A stretch of DNA of 64,000 nt from UBA4615 sp046046245 (lineage in GTDB: Bacteria > Pseudomonadota > Gammaproteobacteria > Burkholderiales > Burkholderiaceae_E). Shown here piece after piece: positions 35,461 through 44,386 of the stretch. The number at the start of each line of letters is the position of its first letter. The first letter of the stretch is position 1. The stretch spans positions 62,001 to 126,000 of the forward strand of contig JBJOKE010000008.1 in NCBI GenBank assembly GCA_046046245.1, written 5' to 3'. Under the pieces are notes generated by a model, which did no database searches, was not told where the DNA came from, and worked only from the letters and a program-made list of their open reading frames with translations. Made by a program: the position numbers and the translations under genes.

Positions 35461-36104
35461 CGCGGCGCGCCCCAGTGGAGCACCACCGCCGTTCCCGACG
35501 CATGCGGCGCGACCGTCGCCACCACCTCCTCGCGGTCGCGGCGGAAGGCGAGCGCCTCGCCCGATCGGTCCGGATCGCCGCGGTACCACGCGGCGCGTGC
35601 GGCCGGCCCGCCGAGCGCGGGATCGTCGACGAAGCCCGCGCCCGCGGCCCCCCGTCTCAGTGCGGCCGAGACCTCGCGCGTACCCGCCGGCACCAGCGCC
35701 ACGACGGTCGCGGCGCGGCGGCCCGGATCGTGGTGGACCATCCGACGCAGCACACGCGTGGCGCCGGGCAGCCACTCGACGACCGGTGGCAGGCGATCGT
35801 CGTTCGCGGCCGGCGCGTGCGCGTCCCGCACCCAGCGCGTGTCGAGCCCCTCGCTCCCCGAGCGGGTCGCGCGCAGCTGCACCGTGCGCGTCGCCGCGCC
35901 GTCGCGGACCGACAGCAGCCACCAGTCGCCGGTCCTGGATTCGACGACCGACAGCCCCTGCGCACGCCACGCCTCGCGCAACGAGCCGGCCACCGCCTCG
36001 GGCGCTGCCCGCGTGCCGAAGCGCAGCGCGGTCACCGAATGACCGTCGATCGCGGCGGCGTTCATCACGAGTTCCGGACGCACGTCCGGCGGCAACGGTT
36101 CCAT
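35457..36104 (-). CDS. Hypothetical Tad-locus protein, possibly with an internal duplication
   Basis: 215 residues; I do not recognise a family. Start ATG 36104 follows AAGGAG with 7-bp spacing; an earlier ATG at 36125 lacks such a site. No signal peptide or membrane helix is visible. The two halves look alike in layout: a strand (VTALRFGTR / ATVVALVPAG), a helix with SLREAWRAQGLSVVE / ALRRGAAGAGFVDD, then a Trp-containing strand and a final VQLRA / VVLHW strand, suggesting a duplicated small domain. It lies between a TadG-like and a pilin-like gene in the same operon, so a role in pilus assembly is likely but undefined. Confidence 0.65.
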   Translation of the reverse strand: MEPLPPDVRPELVMNAAAIDGHSVTALRFGTRAAPEAVAGSLREAWRAQGLSVVESRTGDWWLLSVRDGAATRTVQLRATRSGSEGLDTRWVRDAHAPAANDDRLPPVVEWLPGATRVLRRMVHHDPGRRAATVVALVPAGTREVSAALRRGAAGAGFVDDPALGGPAARAAWYRGDPDRSGEALAFRRDREEVVATVAPHASGTAVVLHWGAPR

Positions 36105-36121
36105 CGTTCGACTCCTTCGGT

Positions 36122-37015
36122 TCATGGGCGATCCGTCGGGGGGAGCGCCCCCGATTCGGGACCGGCGACGCCGTCGCCGGTCCGATCGGGCGGCACGAGG
36201 TCGACATCGATCTCGCGCCAGCGCAACGCATCGGCCGCCGGCTCCAGTCGCAACAGGCTGGCGGTGCCGAGCAGCGCGCGTGCGCCGAGCCAGCCGGCCT
36301 CGATCAGCGGGTCCGCGGCCGGCACGCGCGCACCGGCCTCCACGCGGGTCTCGACCGTGTCGGGCGCGTCGCCGTACGGTCCCGAGGCGTTCCACGCATC
36401 GGTGAGCACGGCGAGTCGCGCCTGAATCGTCAGCGGCATCGACAGGAGCCGCGCGGTCCAGCCGTCGGCGGGACGGGAACGAGACAGCGTCGCCCGTACC
36501 TGCGCCTCGACCAGGCCGCCGTCGAGCGCCAGCCCGAAGCGCCCCGGACCGCCCAGCTCGGACAGCAGCCGCAGCGCACCGGGCACCATGGCGCTCCCCT
36601 GCCCGCCCGCGAAGGACAGCGGACTGTCGAACCGCAGCTCGCGGACCGCCACCGAGACGTCCTCGTAGCGTTCGAGCAGCGGCGCGCCGCGTCGATCCGT
36701 CCAGAACGGATGGCGATCGGCGCGCGTGACCGCGCCCTCGGCCGCGTCGTCGGTGCGCAGGCCGAAGCGAGGGTCCGAGAAGAAGCGCCGGCGCGTCTCG
36801 GCGGCGAGCTCCGGATGGGCGTCCGCCGACGCGCAGGCCTCGATCCGCACGGTGCACTCGAAGGCGAGCGCGCGCGCCGCCGCGATCGTGGCGTGCCGTG
36901 CGTCGATCACCTTTCCGAGCCAGACGACGCCGAAGAGCAGCGGCACGAGCGCCACGAGCGCCACCAGCAGCTCGGTGAGCGCCTGCCCGCTCGCGGACCG
37001 GCGGTCACCGCACAT
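36122..37015 (-). CDS. TadE/TadG-like pseudopilin
   Basis: 297 residues from ATG 37015 (MCGDRRSASGQALTELLV). The N-terminus again shows Gly, four residues (QALT), Glu, then a membrane helix (LLVALVALVPLLFGVVWLG), so it is probably processed by the Tad prepilin peptidase. The rest is a soluble periplasmic domain without repeats or recognisable enzyme motifs. Start overlaps the previous gene's stop by 11 bp. Long in-frame extension to 37291 is Arg-rich and antisense-like and was rejected. Confidence 0.72.
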   Translation of the reverse strand: MCGDRRSASGQALTELLVALVALVPLLFGVVWLGKVIDARHATIAAARALAFECTVRIEACASADAHPELAAETRRRFFSDPRFGLRTDDAAEGAVTRADRHPFWTDRRGAPLLERYEDVSVAVRELRFDSPLSFAGGQGSAMVPGALRLLSELGGPGRFGLALDGGLVEAQVRATLSRSRPADGWTARLLSMPLTIQARLAVLTDAWNASGPYGDAPDTVETRVEAGARVPAADPLIEAGWLGARALLGTASLLRLEPAADALRWREIDVDLVPPDRTGDGVAGPESGALPPTDRP

Positions 37016-38333
37016 AGCCGAGCGCCGTCGCACGCTGCGCCGCCGTGGGCGCGGTGAGGCGGACCTGCCAGTAGGGGTTGAACAGGCTCGCGTATTCCAC
37101 GCGCGCCGGCGCATCGACCGGACGCCGGAAATACACCTCGGCCGCGGCGAGCGCCCACAGTCGCGGCGCGCCGTCGCCCGCGAACGCGTCGGGCGGCAGC
37201 ATGCGGCCGGACGCGAGCCCGCGGGCCATCGAGGTCGCGACCGCCTCGCCCGGCTGGCGGGCGAGCACCGCGAGCGGGGCCGTCGGCGCACGTGCGCCGC
37301 CCAGCCGCTCGTAGTCGAGCTCGCGCGGCGAGGCCAGGCCCGAGTACGTCGGCACGCGCGTGACCGATGCGGCCGCGAGCCGGTTCGCCTCGGGGTTGTC
37401 GTTGAGGTCGCCGACCGTGCGCGGCAGGTCCGGCCCCGGCGTGCCGGCCTCGGCCGCGCCCCATCCGACCGGCAGGACCTCGCCGTCCCGGCAGCGCAGG
37501 CCGCGCGGCCGGCTCACGTGCACGCTCAACGTGTCGACCGCCTCCCAGCGCTGCAGGTCGTCGGAGAGCGTGGTCGCGCCGCGCTTGCGCAGCACCGGCA
37601 AGGGCACGCAGGGAACCGAGACGCCGAGGTCTCCCGAACGCGGCCCGGCGGTGAACGGATCGAGCGAGGCGACGACGAGGTCCGCGAAGCGCCGCCGGTC
37701 CGCGTCCGAGTCGGCGCGCCGGGTGAAGCCCGACCACCCGCCCTGCGCATCGGGCAGCACCCACGCGAAGAACGACCGATCGTTCGCGCGGGCGATCTCG
37801 GCGGCGACCATGCTCGCGCCGAAGCCCTGCGTGGACAGCTGCAGGATCTCCTGGCTGGCCTGGAGGATCGCGCGATACCCCACGCCCTCGGCACCGCGGG
37901 CGGCGATCTCGAGTTGCGCGGCCAGCTCCGCCGACTCGCGGGCGAGCGTCGCGGCGTCGGCCACGCCCTCGAGCGCCGCGCCGACGTAGGGCAGCAGCGC
38001 GCCGACCTCGGCGGCGTTGCGGGCGAGCCGCTCGAAATACCCGGACCACGCGGCCAGCGTCGTGGCCTGCGCGATCGCCACCTCGTTGGCGACGATCGCG
38101 CGGTTCGAATAGGCGTGGTAATTGAGGACCCGCGCGCGCCACAGCGCGGCGCTCCAGGCCGCGGCATCGGCCGTGTCGACCAGCCGCTGCTTGGCGGCGA
38201 CGACCTGGCCGGTACCGAACATCGCATGAAGCAGCAGGCCACCGGCGAGCAGCAGCCCGAGCGCAGCGATCAGCACCTGCCCCGCCTGCCGATGCGGGCG
38301 GACCGGGGCGATGGCGCGAAGACGCAGGCACAT
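37005..38333 (-). CDS. TadG-like pilus assembly protein
   Basis: 442 residues. N-terminal region RPHRQAGQVLIAALGLLLAGGLLLHAMF is a single membrane segment followed by VAAKQRLVDTADAAAWSAALWRAR, the motif typical of TadG-like proteins (putative Flp pilus-assembly TadE/G-like). The Gly-X4-Glu cleavage signature is absent (Ala at the Glu position), so it is probably anchored rather than processed. A long extracytoplasmic domain follows, with no enzyme motif seen. Second gene of the operon, 33 bp after the Flp pilin. Confidence 0.72.
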   Translation of the reverse strand: MCLRLRAIAPVRPHRQAGQVLIAALGLLLAGGLLLHAMFGTGQVVAAKQRLVDTADAAAWSAALWRARVLNYHAYSNRAIVANEVAIAQATTLAAWSGYFERLARNAAEVGALLPYVGAALEGVADAATLARESAELAAQLEIAARGAEGVGYRAILQASQEILQLSTQGFGASMVAAEIARANDRSFFAWVLPDAQGGWSGFTRRADSDADRRRFADLVVASLDPFTAGPRSGDLGVSVPCVPLPVLRKRGATTLSDDLQRWEAVDTLSVHVSRPRGLRCRDGEVLPVGWGAAEAGTPGPDLPRTVGDLNDNPEANRLAAASVTRVPTYSGLASPRELDYERLGGARAPTAPLAVLARQPGEAVATSMARGLASGRMLPPDAFAGDGAPRLWALAAAEVYFRRPVDAPARVEYASLFNPYWQVRLTAPTAAQRATALGYVR

Positions 38334-38366
38334 GGCGGCGACCGGCGGCAGCGGGCGGCGTGCGGC

Positions 38367-38636
38367 TCAGTGATTGCCGGCGTTGAAGTTCTCGAGCCCC
38401 TTGCGCGTCGCCGCCGCCCCCTGTGCCGCGGTGGCGTTGCCCTGCGCGCCGGTGATGGCGTTGCCGCCGTCCTGCCCCGAGACCTCGAGCGCGAGGCCCG
38501 CGGTCTGCTGCCGGATCGCCTGCCCGAACAGCGTGTAGGTGCCGATCGCGGCGACGGCGATCAGCGCGACGACGATGAGGTACTCGGTCATGCCCTGGCC
38601 GCGCTGGGCGAGCGGGGGGGTGGTGGGCGCGTGCAT
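38367..38636 (-). CDS. flp: Flp/Fap pilin
   Basis: 89 residues, the first gene of the Tad operon. MHAPTTPPLAQRG then QGMTEYLIVVALIAVAAIG gives a perfect Flp cleavage site: after Gly13, with Glu at +5 and Tyr at +6, followed by a membrane helix. The mature subunit of about 76 residues ends in a Gly/Asn/Ala-rich tail, larger than typical Flp1 (about 50). It should be the major pilus subunit. ATG 38636 has AGGGAG upstream. The prepilin peptidase (TadV/CpaA) is not encoded in this window. Confidence 0.88.
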   Translation of the reverse strand: MHAPTTPPLAQRGQGMTEYLIVVALIAVAAIGTYTLFGQAIRQQTAGLALEVSGQDGGNAITGAQGNATAAQGAAATRKGLENFNAGNH

Positions 38637-38668
38637 CGTGGGTCTCCCTCTGGGGTGGATGGAGACTC

Positions 38669-38698
38669 ATGGTCGCGACGACGGCCCGCCGCGACCAT
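38669..38698. promoter_or_regulatory. 30-bp dyad upstream of the Flp pilin gene
   Basis: Perfect 9-bp arms ATGGTCGCG and CGCGACCAT separated by 12 bp, ending 33 bp upstream of the flp ATG. It lies in the likely leader or promoter of the Tad operon, so it could be an operator or an mRNA stem-loop. Flanking sequence from 38699 to 38856 shows no ORF I trust and no clear -35/-10 pair. Confidence 0.5.
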
Positions 38699-38856
38699 TC
38701 GACGGACGGCCGATGGCCCCCGCGACCGACCTAGGCCCTGCGGCCGATGCGGCGCGTGTCGGGAGCGTGTAGCGGGACGTGCGTCACGCGCACCACGGGG
38801 CTCGGCCGCTCGACCTGCGTCGCGCCGCGCCCCGCGTCGCAGCGACGCGCAAACGA

Positions 38857-38918
38857 CGCGGGCCGCGCCCGGTCACCCGGAGCGCGGCCCGCGCACGACG
38901 CGTCTTGCGGCGCGTCGT
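38857..38918 (-). terminator. Two stacked hairpins downstream of isocitrate lyase
   Basis: Reading from the aceA stop leftward there are two inverted repeats: ACGACGCG / CGCGTCGT (38895-38902 with 38911-38918, 8-bp loop) and CGCGGGCCGCGC / GCGCGGCCCGCG (38857-38868 with 38882-38893, perfect 12-bp arms, 13-bp loop). Only a short T run (GTTTG) follows on the minus strand, so this may be a weak intrinsic terminator or an mRNA-stabilising end. It separates aceA from the Tad operon, which is on the same strand. Confidence 0.5.
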
Positions 38919-38940
38919 CATCCTCGAACGAAGACCCCGA

Positions 38941-40263
<1,323 letters not shown>

Positions 40264-40311
40264 GAGGAGGACTCCCTTCGGTAGGTGACGGATAGACCGG
40301 AGCAGCGCTGC

Positions 40312-40327
40312 AGTCTTGTATAAGACT
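40312..40327. promoter_or_regulatory. Perfect palindrome in the aceA promoter region
   Basis: AGTCTTGTATAAGACT, a 16-bp perfect palindrome with arms AGTCTT/AAGACT, lies 49 bp upstream of the aceA ATG. On the minus strand it contains TATACA, a possible -10 element, so a repressor bound here would block the promoter. The regulator is unknown; no regulator gene is adjacent. Confidence 0.55.
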
Positions 40328-40419
40328 CTACGCTCCGATGCTGCGCGGCAGCAGGTTTCGAGGGGATCCTCTACAACAGGGTTTCTTGTTTGTTTTCATG
40401 CACATGCGAAGATGATTGC

Positions 40420-40504
40420 ACGATGCGCAACGCGCTTTTCCACGTTGAAAAATTCGCGCGGTGCAGTGCATCGACAATTTCCCACGATGCGCAATGGGCT
40501 TTTC
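40420..40504. repeat. Direct repeat pair upstream of aceA
   Basis: ACGATGCGCAACGCGCTTTTC (40420-40440) recurs as ACGATGCGCAATGGGCTTTTC (40484-40504), 19 of 21 bases identical, 64 bp apart. The first copy is preceded by TTGC to give TTGC-N7-GCAA. They lie in an AT-richer stretch (about 40300-40510) between the OYE and aceA genes. Spacing of about six helical turns suggests two binding sites for one regulator. Confidence 0.5.
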
Positions 40505-40569
40505 ATTCGTGCAATGGCCCGGCCGGCCCCATCGGGCAGCAGGCCGGGACCGTGGCCGCGCCCACTGGC

Positions 40570-40593
40570 CGCAGGCCGATCCGCCGGCCTGCG
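40570..40593. terminator. Hairpin just downstream of the OYE reductase gene
   Basis: CGCAGGCCG and CGGCCTGCG, perfect 9-bp arms with a 6-bp loop, 15 bp after the reductase stop on the minus strand. No T-tract follows, so it may be a processing stem rather than an intrinsic terminator. Confidence 0.35.
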
Positions 40594-40607
40594 CGGGATG
40601 ACCGGAC

Positions 40608-41681
40608 TCAGCCGGCCAAGGCCGGGTAGTCCGTGTAGCCCTTGGCGTCCGCGGTGTAGAAGGTGGCCATGTCGGGCGCATTCAGCGCGGCACCCGTCTT
40701 CATTCGCTGCACCAGATCGGGGTTGGCCAGGAACGGACGGCCGAAAGCGATGAGATCCGCGTGGCCGGCCTGCAGCGCCGCTTCCGCGGTGTGCGCGTCG
40801 AAACCGCCCGCCAGGATGAACGGCCCCTTGAAGATCGAACGCAGGCGGGCCTTCAGCTCGGCCGGGACGGCCGGTGCGCCCATGGCCGAGTGGTCGAGCA
40901 GGTGCACATACAGGAGCCCCATCTCCGAGAGCTCGGTCACCAGTGCTTCGTACTGGGCGTCCACCTCCGGATAGCCCCCGGTGCCGTTGAAGGCGCCGTG
41001 AGGCGACAGGCGGATGCCGATCCGCTCGGCACCGACCGCCTTGGCGCAGGCGCGAACGACCTCCAGGGCGAAGCGGTTGCGCGCCGCCGAACTGCCGCCC
41101 CACTCGTCAGTGCGCCGGTTGACGTTGGCGTTGAGGAACTGCTCGATGAGGTAGCCGTTGGCGGCGTGCAGCTCCACGCCGTCGAAACCCGCCTGCACGG
41201 CCAGACGGCAGGCCTGGGCGAATGCCTCGATCGCTCGCCCGATGTCCTCGGCCGTCATCGCCCGGGCCGGGGAGTGCGGCTGCATCTGCTGGCTGTCGGT
41301 CCACATCTGGCCCGGGCAGACGCCGGACATCGGGCCCAGCACCTCGGCGCCGGCGGGCAGGTTGGCCGCATGGGTCACTCGCCCGGTGTGCATCAGCTGC
41401 ACGACGATGCGGCCGCCACGCTCGTGGACCGCATCGGTGACGGGCTGCCACGCCGCCGCCTGCGCCTCGCTGTACAGACCCGGAATGCGGGCGTAGCCCA
41501 GGCCGTTGGGCGACGGAGAGACCCCCTCCGTGACGATGAGACCGGCGCCGGCCCGCTGACCGTAGTAGGCCGCCATCAGCGCATTGGGCAGGTTGCCGAG
41601 CGCGCGGCTGCGGGTCATGGGCGACATCACGCAGCGATTCGCGAGTTTCAGGGAGCGGATCTGGATCGGATCGAAGAGCAT
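40608..41681 (-). CDS. Old yellow enzyme family alkene reductase (NemA-like)
   Basis: 357 residues from ATG 41681 (MLFDPIQIRSLKLANR), which has GGAGG with 5-bp spacing; an upstream ATG at 41756 lacks family sequence. FMN-barrel motifs: NRCVMSPMTRSRA, LMHTGRVTH, GVELHAANGYLIEQFLN with the substrate His/Asn pair, and LIAFGRPFLANPDL. The family uses NAD(P)H to reduce electrophilic alkenes, N-ethylmaleimide or nitro esters. Gene order places it upstream of aceA on the same strand but 344 bp apart, probably a separate transcription unit. Confidence 0.9.
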   Translation of the reverse strand: MLFDPIQIRSLKLANRCVMSPMTRSRALGNLPNALMAAYYGQRAGAGLIVTEGVSPSPNGLGYARIPGLYSEAQAAAWQPVTDAVHERGGRIVVQLMHTGRVTHAANLPAGAEVLGPMSGVCPGQMWTDSQQMQPHSPARAMTAEDIGRAIEAFAQACRLAVQAGFDGVELHAANGYLIEQFLNANVNRRTDEWGGSSAARNRFALEVVRACAKAVGAERIGIRLSPHGAFNGTGGYPEVDAQYEALVTELSEMGLLYVHLLDHSAMGAPAVPAELKARLRSIFKGPFILAGGFDAHTAEAALQAGHADLIAFGRPFLANPDLVQRMKTGAALNAPDMATFYTADAKGYTDYPALAG

Positions 41682-41997
41682 CGGGCCTCCAAGGGACGGA
41701 TGAGTGCAGGATCGGGAAAGGGGCACGATGGTACGGCCTGGGGGAACGGCCGGCATGGCGGGCCCGTGACCCGCTACAGCCGATTCGGGTCGCGCGCCGG
41801 ATCAGCCCGAAGGGCCGGATCGGCGTGAAGCCGCTCCAGCCGCGCGTGCTCGGCTTCGCGATCCTCGACGTACGAACGCCGTCATCGTCGTGTCTCCCCT
41901 CCCGCGCCGGCACGACCATCGGGCGGGCCGGCCGGCCGCAGCGCGGGCCCGGTCCGTTTGCGCCCTGCCGGCCACGCTGACTCCGACGACTGCCCCG

Positions 41998-42003
41998 TAT
42001 AGT
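41998..42003 (+). promoter_or_regulatory. Candidate -10 for the nitroreductase gene
   Basis: TATAGT lies 28 bp upstream of the nitroreductase ATG in the 349-bp divergent gap (41682-42030) between it and the OYE gene. CTGACT 15 bp upstream is a weak, closely spaced -35. The rest of the gap is GC-rich and I see no gene in it. Confidence 0.35.
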
Positions 42004-42030
42004 CCTGCCAGATCCGATCCCGACCCGAAC

Positions 42031-42708
42031 ATGGACTTCGACGACGTCATCCGAACCCGCCGCAGCATCCGCGGCTTCCTCGACAGGCCGGTGCCGCGCG
42101 CGCTGATCGCCGAGATCCTGGAGCTCGCGATGCGCGCGCCGACCTCGATGAACACCCAGCCCTGGCACTTCCACGTCGTGGCGGGCGAGGTGCTCGACCG
42201 GATCCGGGCCGGCAACGTCGAACGCAACCTCGCGGGCGTGCCGCATTCGCGCGAGTTCCGGCTCGGCCCCGGCTACGAGGGCGTCCATCGCGAACGTCAG
42301 GTGGAGATCGCCAAGCAGCTCTTCGGCGCGATGGGCATCGCGCGCGACGACACGCAGGCGCGCCAGGACTGGGTGCTGCGCGGCTTCCGGCAGTTCGACG
42401 CGCCCGCCTCGATCATCGTCACCTACGACCGCGCGCTCCACGGCAGCGACATCCCGCCCTTCGACTGCGGCGGCGTCGTCAACTGCCTCGTCAACGCGGC
42501 CTGGTCTCGCGGGCTGGGCTGTGTGATCAACAGCCAGGGCATCATGCAGTCGCCGGTGGTGCGCGCCGAGGCGCGGATCCCCGAGGACGAGGTGATCCAG
42601 ACCTGCGTGGCGATCGGCTGGCCGGACGACTCGTTCCCGGCCAACGCGGTGGTCTCTCGCCGCAAGCCGCTCGACGAGACGGCGGTGTTCCTCGGGTTCG
42701 ACGACTGA
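42031..42708 (+). CDS. Nitroreductase family protein
   Basis: 225 residues from ATG 42031 (MDFDDVIRTRRSIRGF). FMN-binding motifs: RTRRSIRGF at the N-terminus, MRAPTSMNTQPWHF near 36-50, and GLGCVINSQGI in the C-terminal half. Family members reduce nitro groups, quinones or related electrophiles with NAD(P)H. Divergent from the OYE reductase, giving a pair of flavin reductases that may share a regulator. A longer frame starting at 41890 is Pro/Arg-rich and rejected. Confidence 0.88.
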   Translation: MDFDDVIRTRRSIRGFLDRPVPRALIAEILELAMRAPTSMNTQPWHFHVVAGEVLDRIRAGNVERNLAGVPHSREFRLGPGYEGVHRERQVEIAKQLFGAMGIARDDTQARQDWVLRGFRQFDAPASIIVTYDRALHGSDIPPFDCGGVVNCLVNAAWSRGLGCVINSQGIMQSPVVRAEARIPEDEVIQTCVAIGWPDDSFPANAVVSRRKPLDETAVFLGFDD

Positions 42709-42719
42709 TCGTCGAGCGC

Positions 42720-43017
42720 CGCGCCGCGCCCGGACGAGCGCCGCCTCGCGCGTGCCCACGTCGATCAGCGTGCAGCCGGCGATCAGCTCCCTCGTCTCCG
42801 CGAACGGGCCGTCCACCACGCGGCCCTGCCCGGCCGAGTCGTACTCGACGCGGAAGTCCTGGCTGCTCGGCTGCAGCCCGGCACCGTCGACCAGCACGCC
42901 TGCCTTCGCCATCTCGTCGTGGAAGGCCATCATCCTCGGCACGAGCGTGGGGTCGTCGGGGAAGTCGCCGGCCTCGCTCATCGGGGCGGCACGGACCTGG
43001 ACCCTGTAGCGGGCCAT
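42720..43017 (-). pseudogene. Truncated YCII-domain (DGPF motif) protein
   Basis: The frame from ATG 43017 (GGAG 7 bp upstream) gives about 97 residues resembling YCII-related proteins: MARYRVQVRAAP, MMAFHDEMAKAGVLVDGAGLQPSS, then VDGPFAETRELIAGCTLIDVGTREAAL. Homology ends near 42720, where the frame runs on antisense through the nitroreductase gene for 500 further codons. Normal members continue for 20-40 residues with an EIRPLFE-type tail, missing here. It is most likely a gene fragment cut at its 3' end by a past rearrangement. Confidence 0.6.
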
Positions 43018-43360
43018 CGGGATCTCCGGGCGGGGGTGGGTCTCGCACGACGAGCGACGGCGGTCGGTTTCGACACGCTGTCACGCTCGCCCGAGCCACC
43101 ACGCACGCCCACGTCGCGCCGAGCGGGGACAAACCGGCGCGGACCGGGCCGAACGGGACGACGCCGGGGACGCGCATCGCGCGATCCGCCCGCGCGGGCT
43201 GCGCTGGGGTCGGCTTCGTCGACGGCGGCTGCGCGCACGAGGTCGCGATGGCCGACGAGGCCTTCAGGGAACGGGTCGGTCGCGACCCGGACGCCCCGAA
43301 CGTCGTCGTGACGTCGGTCGTCGTCGAACCGCGTCACCAGGAGATGGTGATGGCGCTGTC

Positions 43361-43404
43361 CCGCCGAGCCGAACCGAGCCGAACCGAGCTGAACCGAACG
43401 GACC
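43361..43404. repeat. 10-bp tandem repeat in a 485-bp gap
   Basis: About four units of a 10-bp repeat, consensus GAACCGAGCC, upstream of the SDR gene. The gap 43018-43502 otherwise holds no complete gene. A plus-strand frame (about 43200-43360) encodes GCAHEVAMADEAFRERVGRD-like sequence, which looks coding-like but matches nothing I recognise and may be a remnant. Confidence 0.5.
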
Positions 43405-43419
43405 GGTCCCGCGCGGTCC

Positions 43420-43440
43420 GGATTCCGCTCTGCGGAATTG
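43420..43440. promoter_or_regulatory. IclR-type operator candidate 1
   Basis: GGATTCCG-CTCTG-CGGAATTG, arms matching at 7 of 8 positions, 62 bp upstream of the SDR GTG start. Nearly the same palindrome with the same 5-bp spacer lies next to the iclR gene at 49517-49537. TATGCT (43441-43446) abuts it and may be a -10. It probably controls the five-gene operon 43503-48663. Confidence 0.55.
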
Positions 43441-43502
43441 TATGCTGGCCCCCCTCGCCCGACGCGAGAAGAATCGGGTCGACCAGAGCGGGGAGACACA
43501 CG

Positions 43503-44336
43503 GTGTTCGACACGACATTGCTCGAGGGGCGACGCATCCTCGTGACCGGGGGCGGCACGGGACTCGGTGCGGAGATGGCGTCCCGGTTCGCGTCGCTCGG
43601 CGCCTCGCTCGTGCTGTGCGGCCGCAGACCGGAACCGCTGGACGAGACCGCTGCCCGCCTGCGCGCCGAGTCGGGCGCCACCGTCGAGACCCTGACCTGC
43701 GACATCCGCGACGCCGCAACCGTGGACGCGATGCTCGACCGTGTCTGGGCGGGCGGCCCGCTCGACGCCCTGGTCAACAACGCCGCGGCCAACTTCATCG
43801 CGCGCAGCCACACACTGTCCACGCGCGCGATGGACGCCATCCTCGCCACCACGCTGCACGGCACACTCTATTGCACGCACGGGGTGGGCCGTCGCTGGAT
43901 CGAGGGCGGGCGCGGCGGCACCGTCCTCAGCATCCTCTCGACCTCGGTGCGGACCGGACGAGCGTTCACCATGCCGTCGGTCGTCGCCAAGTCCGGCCTC
44001 CTCGCGATGACGCGCAGCCTCGCGATGGAATGGGGCCCACACGGCATCCGGCTGGTCGGCATCGAGCCCGGCCCCTTCCCCACACCCGGCGCGTGGAAGC
44101 AGCTGATGCCCGACGCGCGCAGGTCCAGCTCCGCGTCGCGCAATCCGCTGGGCCGCGTCGGCCGCCACGACGAACTGACCAACCTCGCCGCCTACCTGCT
44201 GTCGCCCGAGGCCGGCTACATCAACGGCGAGTCGATCGCCATCGACGGCGGTGCGCACCTGCGGACGTCCGGCGCGGAAGACCTCTTCGACTGGTCCGAC
44301 GACGACTGGGACGCGCTCCGCCGCGTCCGCCGCTGA
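43503..44336 (+). CDS. 2,4-dienoyl-CoA-reductase-like SDR (no catalytic Tyr)
   Basis: 277 residues; GTG start 43503 follows GGGGAGA. Rossmann motif LVTGGGTGLG, NNAAANFIA, and the C-terminal AIDGGAHL. In place of the usual YxxxK the sequence is SVVAK within MPSVVAKSGLLAM, as in mammalian-type 2,4-dienoyl-CoA reductases, whose NNAAGNFI and GRLG..EL.NLAA motifs are also matched here (GRVGRHDELTNLAAYL). So it probably reduces 2,4-dienoyl-CoA or a similar unsaturated acyl-CoA with NADPH. First gene of an acyl-CoA operon; a 50-bp gap precedes the acyl-CoA dehydrogenase. In-frame ATG 43248 would add residues encoded by the repeat region and is rejected. Confidence 0.78.
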   Translation: MFDTTLLEGRRILVTGGGTGLGAEMASRFASLGASLVLCGRRPEPLDETAARLRAESGATVETLTCDIRDAATVDAMLDRVWAGGPLDALVNNAAANFIARSHTLSTRAMDAILATTLHGTLYCTHGVGRRWIEGGRGGTVLSILSTSVRTGRAFTMPSVVAKSGLLAMTRSLAMEWGPHGIRLVGIEPGPFPTPGAWKQLMPDARRSSSASRNPLGRVGRHDELTNLAAYLLSPEAGYINGESIAIDGGAHLRTSGAEDLFDWSDDDWDALRRVRR

Positions 44337-44386
44337 CCGCGCCCGCACGCTCCACCCCACGACCCCACGCACCAGGACACCGTCCG

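Noticed and set aside
41107..43017. A 636-codon minus-strand frame starting with a YCII-like N-terminus
   Set aside because: After about 97 residues it runs antisense to the nitroreductase and out of frame over the OYE gene; only the first part resembles a protein family.
43200..43502. N-terminal extension of the dienoyl-CoA-reductase-like SDR from ATG 43248
   Set aside because: The extension is translated from the 10-bp repeat and operator region, and a GTG with a good ribosome-binding site at 43503 starts at the normal family N-terminus.
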